From Zygnema cylindricum (Eukaryota; Streptophyta; Zygnematophyceae; Zygnematales; Zygnemataceae), in the NCBI GenBank assembly GCA_037447655.1, contig JBBHKE010000603.1, positions 18,009 through 82,008 of the forward strand: a stretch of DNA of 64,000 nucleotides, given 5' to 3'. The number at the start of each line of letters is the position of its first letter. The first letter of the stretch is position 1. The notes under the pieces are model-generated. The model ran no database searches. It was not told where the DNA came from and worked only from the letters and a program-made list of their open reading frames with translations. Below are positions 11,240 through 23,089 of the stretch, piece after piece. The translations under genes were made by a program, and so were the position numbers.

Positions 11240-11770
11240 GCGCCTATAGAAAAACATTTTTTTATGTGACTGCTTCAGCGATAATTTTCACTAAAAACAA
11301 ATATTTATCGCTAAGTTAAGGTTACACGGGCACATACCTTTTGGTTTTGTGCCCTTGTATTTTAAACTCTAGAATGTATGCATTGAATATCCTCTGCCAT
11401 TTTTTTCAACGTGTTTCAATGTTCGAAACCCAAATCGTAACTTAATATAGTGACAGTTGCGAGAAATTGTAGACGTTGACGAAATTAGCAACATTTGTAG
11501 ACGTTGACGAAGTAGCGGCAATTGTAGACGTATACAAATGAATGTTGACAAATAACATCTTGTGGATTTTTTGTGACATCTATGGCTTGTGTGTGGCAAT
11601 GTAGACGTGGAGCGAGAGAGAGGCGGGTGCCATAAATGACTTCTCTTTCGTGAAACAACATTCGTTGCCATTAGATCCTGGCCAAAAAGAAAAAAATTGT
11701 TCAAGTTGGAAACAGACAAAAATCTTTTTATGTTAATCTTCGTCGTGTAAAAAAAAATCAAAAATGTGTG
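11240..11770 (-). repeat. Interspersed repeat family R, diverged copy
   Basis: Contains AAGTTAAGGTTACACGGGC followed by several GTAGACGTTGACGA and AATTGTAGACGTATAC motifs, in an order that mirrors the family R copies. Alignment with the 9640-9850 segment is visible by eye (AAATCGTAACTT, GTGACAGTTG). Borders are approximate. Confidence 0.4.
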
Positions 11771-12489
11771 ATGCGCGCGACAAAGTTTTCTATTCGTTGC
11801 TCAAGTGTTATTTTTAAATCGACTCTCAAGTCAATTTTTAATAAAAGTTTGAAAATGTGATGGCGCGACGTGGTAGGGTGTTGAAAAGATTATAACGACA
11901 ATTTGGAGTACATCAACACCAAATTATATTTCTAAGTTTTAAGATGACGAAAAATGTATTCTGGTTTTTCACATATTTTTCGTACGGTGAAAGGTTTCCT
12001 TATTAAAAGTTCAAATTTGGAGGGAAACGATAGTAAAAATACCCTTACTTTAAAAGACAACCTTTAAGGTGTACGCCCATGTGTTAAAGAGAAAGGGTTT
12101 TCTCGGTCGTTTTTCCTCGAAATTGAACCTACAACGAGAAAATCGTCCGTCGTACGAAATATGTGTGAAAACCATAGTTCATTTCCCATCATCTTAAAAC
12201 TTGAATGTAATCTACTTTGGCGTTGTTCTCGTTTCGACCCATTGCCACGTGGTGCGAGTTGATCTCCAAACTTCAACTAAAATCAACTTGTGAGTCAAAT
12301 TTGTTAAAAGTAAATGTAAAGAGACGAACAAAAAAAATTTGACGCAAGCGTCAAACTTTTTGCTTAATTTTGTAGGAGGAGAGGACACACTATTTTTTTT
12401 CTTATTGTCACATGCATATACAAATAAATGATTGCAAGGGTCTCGTACCTCTGTTTTCAATCATGGGTCATTAGTAGAAGTTTACATCG

Positions 12490-13045
12490 TTGTCGTCTCT
12501 CCGCCTCCCTCTCACACTGCCCCTCCTCTCTCCCTCTTCTTGGAATGAATTATGTAACACTCGTATAAAATGAAAAAAAACAAAAATTCTTTCATTTTTG
12601 ACTACCTTTGGTCGTATTTTGATAGCTAATCGAGTCATTAAAGGCATGAAAACAAAATCATGAAACCATGGGCAAAAGTGTTAAAATTGGTGATGTCGAC
12701 GTTGGCCGAAGTGAGCATGACGATACAATGTCACAATATCTTAAACCTTCGATGTCACAAAAATTCGACAAAATGCGGTTTGACAACATGCATTTGTAGA
12801 CGTGTACAATTTTCTTCAGTTTTGTGGACATTTACAATTGTCGCTAGCTTTGTCGAAGTTTATAATTTAGCGCATTTTTTGTAGACATATAAAACCGTCG
12901 CAGGTTTTATAAATGTCTTTAGCCGTCACAATTAAAACAACGACAATTAACGATTTTATTTTCGAACATTGGAATACTCTAGATATTTGCACGAAGAATC
13001 TTCACAATAACTTAAAGTTACATTTCAAGTTTGCCATCCTGCAAG
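12490..13045 (+). repeat. Interspersed repeat family R, copy 3
   Basis: Begins with a pyrimidine tract and TTGGAATGAATTATG. It then shows GTGATGTCGACGTTGGCC, repeated GATGTCACAA motifs, GTAGACGTGTACAAT, and an AATCTTCACAATAAC block. It matches copies at 3455 and 8835 in order and spacing. Confidence 0.5.
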
Positions 13046-13049
13046 TACT

Positions 13050-14025
13050 AAAAATTGTTGTTAGTTCTTAGTAACAAGACATAGACGCCCTTAAAGTACG
13101 ACCCTAAGACCTAAAATGTTATTAATGTTTCAAAATTTCTTTTACGTTAATGTATGTACGATTAAAGTAGTGTAATTTATGACATTGTCGACTAGGAAAT
13201 AGAACCACATAACTCAAGGATTTTTAAATACATTTTCTTTCACAATAGTCGGAGTCACAAAATTGAAAGATAGTACACAAGAATAAGCATGGACGCAAAC
13301 ATACGAAAGTGAAAAAGGTAGACTACGAGAATAGTCAAAGATTACAAAAGCACAAAATTTGAATGTCGTATTTGTAGGGACAGGCAAAATTTAAGATTTG
13401 TATAAAAGTATTAAATGTTAAGATCTGTCCGCGTGTACTTCACCATTGTTCGATTTCGCCATTATGTTTTAAATTCAAAATGTCCTTTCGACGAAGGTCG
13501 ATAGATGTCAAAAATATTGTTAGAGGATATCCTACGACAAAGATTTTTTCATTGGTTTCAGTGGATTTGAATCCACTTCTACGAAGGCACATGGCTATTG
13601 CAAATTGTTAGGTTGTCGTGGCTCGTCCGCCGTGAATCATAACTTTTTTTTCCACATGTCCAGTGTGTGGCTAGTCTCCTCCTTGAAAGAAATAGGCTAG
13701 TGTGAAGGATACTAGCCAAACACTGGAAAAAATGAGCGTTTGCTTCGAAAGCACCGAATCGGATGGTTGACATTGTCACCTTAAAACTGGAAAATCTTTG
13801 CCGAATCTCCAGTTAACATGCTTAAAAATACCAAAAAAAATTCAGTACGGCCATGTACTAAAATGCACATTTTCTAGTAAACAACCTCACTTTCCCTTGA
13901 TGTAGGTTCACATACAAAACCACACGGAACAAAGCGTACGATCAAAACGATGCGAAACGTACAGTTGAAGCTTAGAAGTGTGACACATCGAGCGATCGAC
14001 ATTAAACCACACTAAATACAAACAA
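13050..14025. other. Intergenic, no gene recognised
   Basis: Short ORFs only, without recognisable domains on either strand. Confidence 0.5.
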
Positions 14026-14029
14026 GCAA

Positions 14030-14510
14030 TGCAGACCCGTACTTTGATTCAAAACTTAGCAATCCCTAACACACTCCACTCCTCCCTCCCTCGCACTATC
14101 CCTTCCCTCTCATCCCCATACCTCACCTCCCCCTCCTTTATCCCCTCCTTTACTTTTTCGTCTCTTTCCATTCTCTATCCTCTCCTCCTCCCGTCCCCTT
14201 CTTTCTATCGCCTCCTCTAATCTCCTCTCCTTTTCCCTCCCTTCTCCTCTTAGCCTTCATTCCTTCCCTTCCCCTCACCCTTTACCATGCCCTCTTCCCC
14301 TCCCTCTCAACCGTTCTACCTCCTCCCTCCTCTTGATACATCTCCTCCACTTTGCCATCTCTCTCGCCCTCCTCCCCTCTCGCTCTCCTCCCTCTCCTCC
14401 CTCCCTTTCCTCCGTCCTCCCCCCTCCATCTCCACCTTCCCTCTTCCCCCTTCCCCCCCCGCCTTCCTCTCACCCCTCCCTATCCCCACCCTCTCTCCCC
14501 CGTAGGCTAG
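14030..14510. repeat. Pyrimidine-rich (CT) low-complexity tract
   Basis: Almost entirely C and T on the plus strand, with CTCC and CCCT units of irregular spacing. Open frames across it are composition artefacts rich in Pro, Ser and Leu, or Gly, Arg and Glu on the other strand. Confidence 0.9.
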
Positions 14511-14679
14511 AGTTGAGTAACCTCGTCTATATGGCTTCACACTGTGTCGTCAATGGCAAACTTATTTTCTGAATTTTGAGCGCCAAGATAATGCAAAAAA
14601 ATATTTAGGTCAAACCCGAGAAGACCATGGAAAAAAGCTCCATGGCTACTAAATACCAAATGGGTCAATTATTGCTTAG

Positions 14680-15062
14680 AGGGGGAGGGAAAGTGAGAAG
14701 GAGAGGGAGAATGAGAGGGAGAGGGAGAGGGAGAGGGAGAGGGAGAGGGAGAGGGAGAGGGAGAGGGAGAGGGAGAGGGAGAGGGAGAGGGAGAGGGAGA
14801 GGGAGAGGGAGAGGGGGAGGGAATAGGAAGAAGGAGAGGAGAGGAGAGGGGAGGGGGAGCTGGGATAGAGGGAGGAAGGGGAAGGGAGAGGGAGAGGAGA
14901 AGGGGGAGGGAGAGGGAGAGGGAGAGGGGAAAGGGGAGGGAGAGGGAGACGGAGAGGTTAAGGGAGACGGAGAGGTTAAGGGAGAGGGAGAGGGAGAGGA
15001 AGTGTGAAAGGGAGAGGGAGAGGGAGAGGGAGAAGGAGACGGAGAGGGAGATGTAGAGGGTG
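14680..15062. repeat. (GGGAGA)n hexanucleotide array
   Basis: A nearly perfect GGGAGA array runs from about 14700 to 14815, followed by degenerate GGGAGA/GGAGAC units to 15062. The strand bias is opposite to the CT tract 170 bp upstream. The Gly-Arg and Ser-Pro reading frames over it are artefacts of the repeat. Confidence 0.95.
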
Positions 15063-15064
15063 AG

Positions 15065-15650
15065 GTGACCCGGAACCTTAAAAACGTCTAAGATGCTCAA
15101 GGTAGTCTACGTAGGCATCAATTTTTTTTCCAAAAAACCAAGATCATTATTTCGTGAACTAAGTTGAAAGATAAAGTTACATTTCATACTACGTTGTTAT
15201 AATTTAATGGGGAAGACGCTCGTCAAAGTATGACGATATACTAGTGGAGACCCCGCCGTTACAATGGACATTCCGGGGGAATTCAAACTAAATGAAAATG
15301 CTTGACAGAGAAAATTCGTATTTTATTGTGGGTTGGTTGAACGATCATATGAACGACAAAGAATAACTTTCAGAGGGTCGACTGATAAAATTTAGTGTAA
15401 CTTTGGAGGAAACATTTGATGCTATGTCATGGAAAACTTGTATTGCCTTAAGATCTATTTCCAGCCATAGTAGGAACATGATCTTCCATGGATAAAAAAA
15501 ACATGCGAATATTTCACAACAAGGTACAAAGATTTCCCCACAAAAATACCTAGATGGGCCGGTTTTATAGCAGTTTTGTTTTTCTTTCATGATTTTGTTT
15601 AGCTGCGGGTACTCCCCTATAAAAATACAAATAAAACTGCATATAAGTGG
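15065..15650. other. 3' flank of the receptor gene, no other gene
   Basis: No recognisable coding sequence. A minus-strand open frame at 15345-15713 overlaps the receptor's last exon in another frame, and its residues do not resemble a known family. Confidence 0.5.
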
Positions 15651-15654
15651 ACCT

Positions 15655-16342
15655 TCAATTACAGTTTTGGACATCCATGCGTGGAAGAATATCCCTAAAA
15701 CCTTCTCCTCCAATCACAGCACGGCAGTCTCGCATATCCGGTCGATTCTGGCTTTGATTGGCAATGCAGATTAATCCGAGACGCAACAACCTTTCGAGGT
15801 AATCGAGCATTCCAGGGGAAACTCTTTCGGTTTGACTGACGTCCTTTCGAAGCACGTGAATTGTCTGCATTCAAAAGAATGAAGGAAACCAAAGACCGAA
15901 ATGAAATTAAAGAGTGGTGCTTCAAAAAAGCTATTGTCAAGATCGTTTCTCAGGAAACTTGGGACGGAAAAATAACCACTTGTCATGGCATATCAAATTG
16001 AAGAGCTTGTACGATGCTTAAGTCAATAATCAACTCATTGTGAACCAAAATAAACGGATCGAGATCTTCGAATTTCCGTGTGTATACCAACGCAAGAGGA
16101 CTTTCAGCAATGGCAACATTTAAGTACGACACATCTTTCATCATTTTTCTAGAATCGATGATAGAGGAAAGACGGACTCACCCACTGTTGGAAAGTGAAA
16201 GTATCGGGAATGCTTCCAGCAAGCTCTGTAATGGACATGCCGATAATAAGCTCAATCAAGAATTCTCCAAAGGAATATACGTCTGTCTCCCTAGGCGGGA
16301 GATTCACCGGCATCTGAAAATCTGAGGGATGGTCGAATCCAA
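15655..16342 (-). CDS. Kinase C-lobe exons (16182-16342, 15655-15864)
   Basis: The first exon reads PPRETDVYSFGEFLIELIIG, matching the DVYSFG subdomain IX signature. The last exon reads LRLGLICIANQSQNRPDMRD, matching the subdomain XI pattern that includes the conserved Arg. It ends with TGA after about 70 residues. The conservation of these structural motifs next to lost catalytic residues suggests a fold under selection. Confidence 0.75.
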
Positions 16343-19300
16343 CTGCCGCCAATTTTGAATCTTCGTAAGTAAATTAGAATTACCTTTGAGCTTGAACCAA
16401 GTAAAATTAACATAATCTCACACTAGTTTATTTCACGTAAGCGAGCGAAAAACCTATTGTTATGATGCATATCCCCTCCCATGTATTCTCACATGTTTAT
16501 GTCAACATGTGATTCAACAATCGCCAAAAAGAGCGTGTCCCATTTTAAGTCGAATTTTCCCAAAGTTATCAAAAATTAAATAAAACAAAAATATAAAATC
16601 TAAGCGGAAAGGCACAAGAGCTTTTACATTTGTTAAATCTTCGCATTTGGCTTGATCCAAATTTGGCAACCACTGGCTTCCAATCGTGTTCGAGAAACAC
16701 AACATCAGCCTGTTGGGCATCCCAAAGTGTTTGATTTAAATACTGTTCACAAATATTCAGCCACAAATGCTTGCACAGACAATAAATTTACACCACAAAA
16801 ATAGTACAAGTCATTCACAACTCTACTTCTTTATTGGCCTTGCAGGTGAGAAAAAGATGTCACACACCCATCATTGAAACACCTTTGCAATCCATTTCTA
16901 CACCCGCTTTAAAACTGCCTCATTTTTCATGTCCAGCTTCATGAATCAATACTACACATATAATCTTTAGATGATTTACATAGTTGGTAAAGTTGCAAGT
17001 CCTCACTTGGAGGTCGCCATGCACAATCGGGGGATCACACTCCCAGTGAAGGAAACTGATGGCCGATGCCACCCCCTTTGCAATGATTGGCCTGTACTTG
17101 ATGGGGATTGGTGGTAAAGGTCCTCCTGCCATGTCATACTCCATCGTTGTGAAATAAGAATTACTAATTAAACCCCAATTTTTTAACAAGAAAAATCAGT
17201 ATTTCAGATATCACATTCAGAATCTGTGACCACATCAACTAAGTCGTTTACGGTTGTGGAAATGTACAGCTATTATTTGTTGTGAGAAGAAAGATTTCAA
17301 AGTGTATATGCCATCCTTGACCATTCATTTTTAAGGATTTTAAAAATATTAAAGTATGTTGATGCCATTTTGAACACTAGGAGGTCTACCCCACAGTTCC
17401 GATTAAGTCATGCATTTGATCACTGTCTACATCCATGAAAAAAATAATTATTAAAACTATCTAGAATTGTTTCTTGTTGTTTTAACTGAGAAGGTATACA
17501 TGTTTCTTCTAAATCCCACAAATTTTCAAGAAAAGAAAAAAGTTATGAGAAGCATTATTTGTACACAAGATCAACATAATTCAGAAAAATATGGGAACTC
17601 GGTTAACACTTTCTCCTGGATTGCCATACAAGTCACCGCTCGTGTGACAGATGTAATACTCCAAATGTGGATGCAAATCTGGTGAGCATTTTATTCTTGT
17701 TTCTTAGGTGTTGACTATAAAGAGGGAAAGCAACGGTGGGCTGTGATTCAAGCAAAGGAATGTCAAAAATATATTCGCCCCTACGCCCATTCCTCCCTGC
17801 CACAAGTTGGAAGCAGAACTACCTCTTCGATGGCTTGCCACAGAGTCATTCGGTGGCATGGCATAGAGCAAAACGCCCTCTTCTGGCTCTATGCATAACC
17901 CCTGGGCTTGGAGGAGATTGGGGTCACCCATCCGAGTTGTGTCGTCAAGTGCTTTCAAGAAGGGCTTTAACCCTCTCACGTTCGAATACTGCAAAAGAAA
18001 AAATGAAAAGAAAAACAAACGATAATTTCAAAAGTACACCTGTTTTTTAGGTTGGCAAATTGTGGCATAACGTATATCTCTGTTTGCTTTAGGTGCAAAG
18101 TGCTTGTAAAAATCAATACAATCATTGCTATGAAATTAGATGCGAGTGGTATAAACCAACTATCGAACTCTACAAAGCTTGCAAAAGAAACTATCACAGG
18201 CCAGAATTGATTGAGGTTAAGCAGAACAACACGCCAAAAAAAGAGGTAAGGATTTTTATTGAAAGTTGTATTCCAGACGGACTAACACCGAGGAAGGTGC
18301 CGGCCAAAGAAACTTGTTTTCATGGATAGGACTCCATAGTTATTGGTTGAAGTCTTTATTACATGAAAGACAACAAACAATATCCACAACAAATGTAATG
18401 TTATTTGTTCTTAAGACACATTGTTAGTCCTATACAATGATACATATCTTTTAGCATGTTTTGATTTGCTCTTATCGACATATGTTAATTCAATCCACAA
18501 AAATGATTATGCAACAAAGTCAATGGTGACATCACAAACATACGGGGAAATACCACGCAGGTGGTTTGGAAGCATAGGTCCCAATTTTGGGAAATATTAG
18601 CTGCATGGAAAGAGAGGGAAGTTTTCACCTTGAACCTGTTGAGTAACACTGGTTGCCCTTCATAACGATCTTTGCAAACGACATAATCTTGTCCTTCTTT
18701 GAAGGGTAAAGAAGCTCGAAAAGGAGATATCTCTCGTGAAGAGAACCGTCGTAACCCATCCAGAGTTTTTCCAGCTGCATTGAAGATGACAAATTATAAG
18801 TTCATTATCTCTTTCTAGAGATGTGTACCATGAATGGCAGTTAGAAATTCCCTCCTACAAACTGGAAATTGTCGGCTGTCATTATCCAAATGTAGGTAAT
18901 GTCTGGGGCCTTCTGGGTTCCGCCTTTCGTTTTGTAGTGTTAAAGAAACAATATAAGCTCGACGTCAGCAAGGAAATCTTGTTTTCATGTAGTCAACAAA
19001 AGTCCTTCTATAATTACATCTTATTATTGGGTGTAACTTGTGCTAATGTCCTTTTTTTAAACGTACATCTAGAAGCACAAGTAATTTATTGTCTTTTCAT
19101 CCAGAAATCTCGTTTTAAGATAGAATAGCTTACGGGGTGTGATGGGGTTCGCTTCAATGTGAAAACGTACGGAGATGTCTCGTTGAGGATGAGTTGGTTG
19201 CCGGGGACAACAAAAAAAATAAAACAAACAGTATAAAAGTACGTAAAATACCGTCGACGTCACAATAGGTAGAATGACGTTGAGGTATGACTTCCGTATT

Positions 19301-22300
19301 TTATTCCCTGCCAAAGCACAACAATTGGACTCCAAGGTTGTTTATATGAAAAAAACACGATCAATAATAGTCCAAATCTCCATCTGTAATTTGTTTTACA
19401 ATAGAGTTATAACAAGTGTCTTGTCATCAAAACCAACTTGCAATCTACATACGTCACAAACACGTGTCATCGGATCCAACTTTCAATCTACACAGTTTGT
19501 TCCCAAACAACGTATTACATGTTCGCGCGATTTGTTGTTTTACAATGTAGATGCTTTACACGTGACTTCTGATATGCACCATAAGAAAAAAATTATGATT
19601 TAGCTCTCCAATATTTTGAATGCTCTTGTATATCTTGATAGAAGTGATATGAACCTCATTATGCAAGATCTTGGAAAGAAAACTCCAACCACCACCTGTG
19701 ATTGTGACCAAGTTGCCACTCATTTTCACTTTTGCACTTGCATAAAAATTGAAAAGCTTGCCATGTTATTGTTGTGAGAAGAGACATTCTTGTTGTAATG
19801 GCTGGTGAGTTATCTATTGGCATTTCCAACAAACCACAAACAGCGACATCAAGGGCCACGCGACTCAAACAAAACATAACCATGAAATGGATTGCATGAT
19901 AGGATGTTACCTAAAAATTTGTAATCTAAACGTAAATGGTGGCATCCTACATAAACAACACAACATCACTGGCTGTCGGTCCCAGGACACATGTACAAAA
20001 GTAATAAACATCCATAATTTGGGTTAACTACATAAGTATGTTATAAGTAGTTATTTGTTTTTTGTGAAACAAATAAGCCATGGTAGCCTAATACCTAAAT
20101 ATTTTAGTGATTTCAGTTAGCGTTTTACGAAAGCTCTTCTACGTTCATGAGAACATTACTACCATGTGAACAACAACTACCAACGAGGGGTCTTGAGTTC
20201 CACGAGGCCGTACATCTGCATGTGTATACGGAGTTGAAGAGTTCGTAGCAGTTTTCACATGCACACACAGGTGTCACCCCGTCCGTATCATTGGAGCATG
20301 TGCCACCTCCTCCACAAGAACCACCAACTTGTGTGATGTTGCAATTGTAAAATGATTCACATTCGGACGTAGAACGTTTTTCTTGACACGTTGTAGAAAT
20401 GCAATTGTAAATATTTTGGTGACATTCTCCACCAACTTCCCCTATCAAGTAGTTATAGGAAACATTCCTGCGAAAAGAGGATTATAAATAAGAAATACCA
20501 TCTAAAAAACGTGAGAAAAGTGAGGCCTTTGACCCGTTTGGACCAATATCCAATCATTCCACCCAGCTTCTAAAAAATAGGAATGGAGAAGGAAAGCATA
20601 TTGAGTGAAATAAAAAAACTAGAAGCAACATTACATCTAGCGAGATATGGGAAACGAACAACTTTCTCACTTCAGCATGCAGACGTCGTCCAATAATACG
20701 AGGCCATTAGGACCCGGGCAATAGTAATATTTCATCAAAAAAAATACTTGAACCGAGTGAGACAAACAAATCCACCCTTATCCTAGATTATCTAGACGTT
20801 GGATGCGATCAAAAGGGTGGCCGAACATATTATCTGATAGAAGATAACAATTTCGGATATCTTTGTCTATCATTTGGCTATCCGTACTGTAGATTTCCAA
20901 ACTAAGTAACTTCGAAAACATCTTCAGAAAGATTCATACAAGATAATTTAGATAATTATGGAGTTCATGAATCAACAGTATTTTCGTTAAATCAAACCAG
21001 GAATTACTTTAATGGGAATCCAAAATATACGATGCAAAAGTGTGACACGTCATACTGAGTGTATATTTCTTAAAATTACAATGGGATTTTGAGTTGGGTT
21101 CACAAGAAGAGTTGAGTTCTTGTGACGTTATGGTGGAATCGAAAGGTTTGATTGAAACAAACGACACAAGCTACGCTAAAATTAAAAATAATTAGTGAAG
21201 AAAGTTTGAAATGGATGGATGAAATGTATATACTTCTGAGGAACATTTATGCAACAAATTTTCAGTCATCACGTTTCAATTAGAATCAGATAAAAACAAA
21301 ACACACACTCGGACTAAAAAGTCTTCATACGTAAATTCTTTTCCGCTCTTCCTTCATTAACTGGTCCCTCAAAATGACTCTTAAATACAGAATCGACGCT
21401 GGTCCATGGAGAAAGTGTCATGCTTTAGAAAAAAAAAAAAACCCAGGGGGTGAATAAATTGCCAATATCTTTATATCAACAATACTACTCTTACCAATAA
21501 CTGAGGGACATGAACTGGTCCGAAGGAATGCTTCCAGAAAAAAAGTTGTGAGATAGGTCCCTGTTGTAACCACCATCCCACACCCCACCCCCACCCCCAC
21601 CCAGCCATATCTGCATAGTGTAAATTGTAGCTTCTGATCTCATAAACGGACGATCACAAGTTTTTTTCGCGGCATTTAATTGTTATATTTTTATGTCAAT
21701 GCATGAATGGTGAAACTTAAATGGAACTCCCTACAAATATTGGAGGGACGTCAGTATTGTGATGGACGATGGAATGCTTCCACGCAATCGGTTTTTGGAT
21801 AAATCTCTGTGAAACCTCTCGCCAGGCAATTTACCATTTTTTTATCAGGTCGCAATGATATTTAATATTGAAATTGGACTTTACAGCGATTGGAGTTCCA
21901 AACAAATAGTTATAATAATGGTCTCTATTTTCACCAGCCCATTTACAATAGATGACATGGATATTTAGAGTTGGACTTAACAGCAATTGGTGTTGAATTT
22001 TTTTAAAGGTATTGTATGGTTTGAGCTGTTTAAAAATGTGTTTAGTTACAAAACAGCATGCAAATGAACCATGATTTTCAGGAAGGATGTCCTCATGGAC
22101 ATTTAGAGAATGAATCCTTTATTTTTAATTTAATGTAAGAAACATAAAATTTTATTGAAAGTTTGAGTGTAACTTCTTACAAATGTGTGAGGGATGTCAA
22201 TTTAGTGATGGACAGTGGAATTCTCCCACGCAATTTGTTTCTGGATAGATCTCTGTGAGCCCTCCCACCAAACCATTTACGATAGGTCACAAAGATAATT

Positions 22301-22984
22301 AAAAATAAAATTGGACTTGTGTTACAGACAAGTTGTTACAAGACAGGTTTCTCTGTTGTAACCAACTCAAAACTACTCTCACCACTCCTCCATACACAAG
22401 GTAAACTGTAACTTTACTTGTCGTAAACGGACAATTAAATTTTATTTCGCAACATTCAATAGTTGTATTCTTTTGTTGATGCAGGAATTGCAATTTTGTT
22501 TAATAATATAAATAAACTGTTTTTTTTAATATTGGAGAGATGTTAATTTACTAATCGATAGAGGAATGCTCCAAGTCAAATGTTTTTTCAACAACACTTT
22601 GTGACATCTCCCAGCAGCCTCAATCGCTCCCATGTATGCAACTTACAACACAAAGTACAATATCATGATAAGGATCTCATTCGGAATTGAGATTTCTACA
22701 TCTAACGACAAAATCAAGAAAATTACCAACTTTGAACTTCAAAAGTTCATCATACCTGAACAACTCCCATAATGCCAATCGATCACTAGCGGTAGCCGGT
22801 TTAAAAACAAAAGCCTCCCATGCATACGCACTCCCCCTATAACTTTTAAGCTACATTTGATTAGGCGATCAAAAAAATCATGCAAATTATCGAACTCCGA
22901 AGTCGCACTTACAAGTACACTAGTTTTGTAAGGTTGCCGATTTGGGGAGCAATGCGTCCCACCATCTGGTAGCCTTGGAGTCTT
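15655..22984 (-). CDS. LRR receptor-like gene with a kinase-dead (pseudokinase) domain
   Basis: The predicted product is a membrane receptor with extracellular leucine-rich repeats, a cysteine-rich segment, one transmembrane helix and a cytoplasmic kinase-like domain. Exons I can place, 5' to 3' on the minus strand: LRR exons 22913-22984, 22181-22252, 21735-21806 and 21495-21560; a cysteine-rich exon starting at 20467; the transmembrane exon 19134-19307; and kinase exons 18629-18774, 17823-17988, 17007-17125, 16628-16709, 16182-16342 and 15655-15864. From the transmembrane exon to the stop every junction has GT-AG borders and a compatible phase, which argues for a maintained gene. The kinase has lost the VAIK Lys, the Asn after HGD and the Asp of DFG. 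The signal peptide and first exon were not found, and some LRR exons are decayed or missed. Confidence 0.75.
16628..17125 (-). CDS. Catalytic-loop and DFG-position exons (17007-17125, 16628-16709)
   Basis: The upstream exon ends with ISFLHWECDPPIVHGDLQ, and the next begins ADVVFLEHDWKPVVAKFGSS. In active relatives these read HGDLKSSNVLLD and VVADFG. The catalytic-loop Lys is Gln, the metal-binding Asn is Val and the DFG Asp is Lys. The HGD aspartate remains. Confidence 0.75.
17823..18774 (-). CDS. Kinase N-lobe and hinge exons (18629-18774, 17823-17988)
   Basis: The first exon ends with CKDRYEGQPVLLNRFK, which aligns with the VYKA...GQPVAVKRF pattern of subdomain II but has Asn in place of the ATP-binding Lys. 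No glycine-rich loop is clear. The second exon carries the hinge, GLCIEPEEGVLLYAMPPNDS, comparable with the CIEPEERLLVYEFMPNGS-type sequence of LRR kinases. Splice phases agree across both. Confidence 0.7.
19134..19307 (-). CDS. Transmembrane exon
   Basis: Bounded by TTGGCAG and GTAAGC. It encodes a hydrophobic helix starting about residue 10 (ILPIVTSTVFYVLLYCLF), followed by a CCPRQ stop-transfer stretch. It leaves phase 1, matching the two-base start of the kinase N-lobe exon at 18774. Confidence 0.75.
20180..20467 (-). CDS. Last LRR plus cysteine-rich juxtamembrane exon
   Basis: It starts after CGCAG with NVSYNYLIGEVG, the usual end of a plant LRR array (LNVSYNNLSGEVP-type). About 85 residues with some 16 cysteines follow, including the spacing CACENCYELFNSVYTCRC. 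Cysteine-rich segments at this position are uncommon in LRR receptors. The 3' border is uncertain: several GT sites between 20130 and 20185 would join the transmembrane exon in phase. I do not recognise the cysteine pattern as a named domain. Confidence 0.6.
21495..21560 (-). CDS. LRR exon (66 nt, one short)
   Basis: Bounded by CAACAG and GTAAGAG, this exon reads DLSHNFFSGSIPSDQFMSLS. It is 66 nt instead of 72, so the repeat is two residues shorter, but the phase is kept. Confidence 0.65.
21735..21806 (-). CDS. LRR exon
   Basis: A 72-nt exon with acceptor TCACAG and donor GTAGGG. It reads DLSKNRLRGSIPSSITILTS. A related, degraded copy at about 22528-22598 has a WSIPLSISKLTSLQY-type core but no donor GT, so I treat that one as a dead exon. 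Confidence 0.75.
22181..22252 (-). CDS. LRR exon
   Basis: A 72-nt exon with acceptor TCACAG and donor GTAAGA. It reads DLSRNKLRGRIPLSITKLTS, a standard plant LRR. It is a close paralogue of the exon at 21735, and the intron sequence next to it is similar as well, so the two arose by duplication of exon plus intron. Confidence 0.75.
22913..22984 (-). CDS. LRR exon (first repeat recognised)
   Basis: A 72-nt exon between CACAG and GTAAGT. Its translation matches the LRR consensus around a VGRIAPQIGNLTKLVYL core, the pattern of the first repeat in plant LRR receptors. The exon ends in phase 2, as do the next LRR exons. Confidence 0.75.
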
Positions 22985-23089
22985 CTGTGCACATCAGAGA
23001 GATATGAAGAAAGTGAACAAGGGACTTCGCATAACAAGCTAAGTCAATCATTTTTTTCTGGTTCCCTCCCGTTCCCACTCTCCCACACA

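Noticed and set aside
14287-15100. Gly-Arg-rich and Ser-Pro-rich open frames over the CT and GGGAGA tracts
   Set aside because: Pure consequences of simple repeats lacking stop codons; open on both strands.
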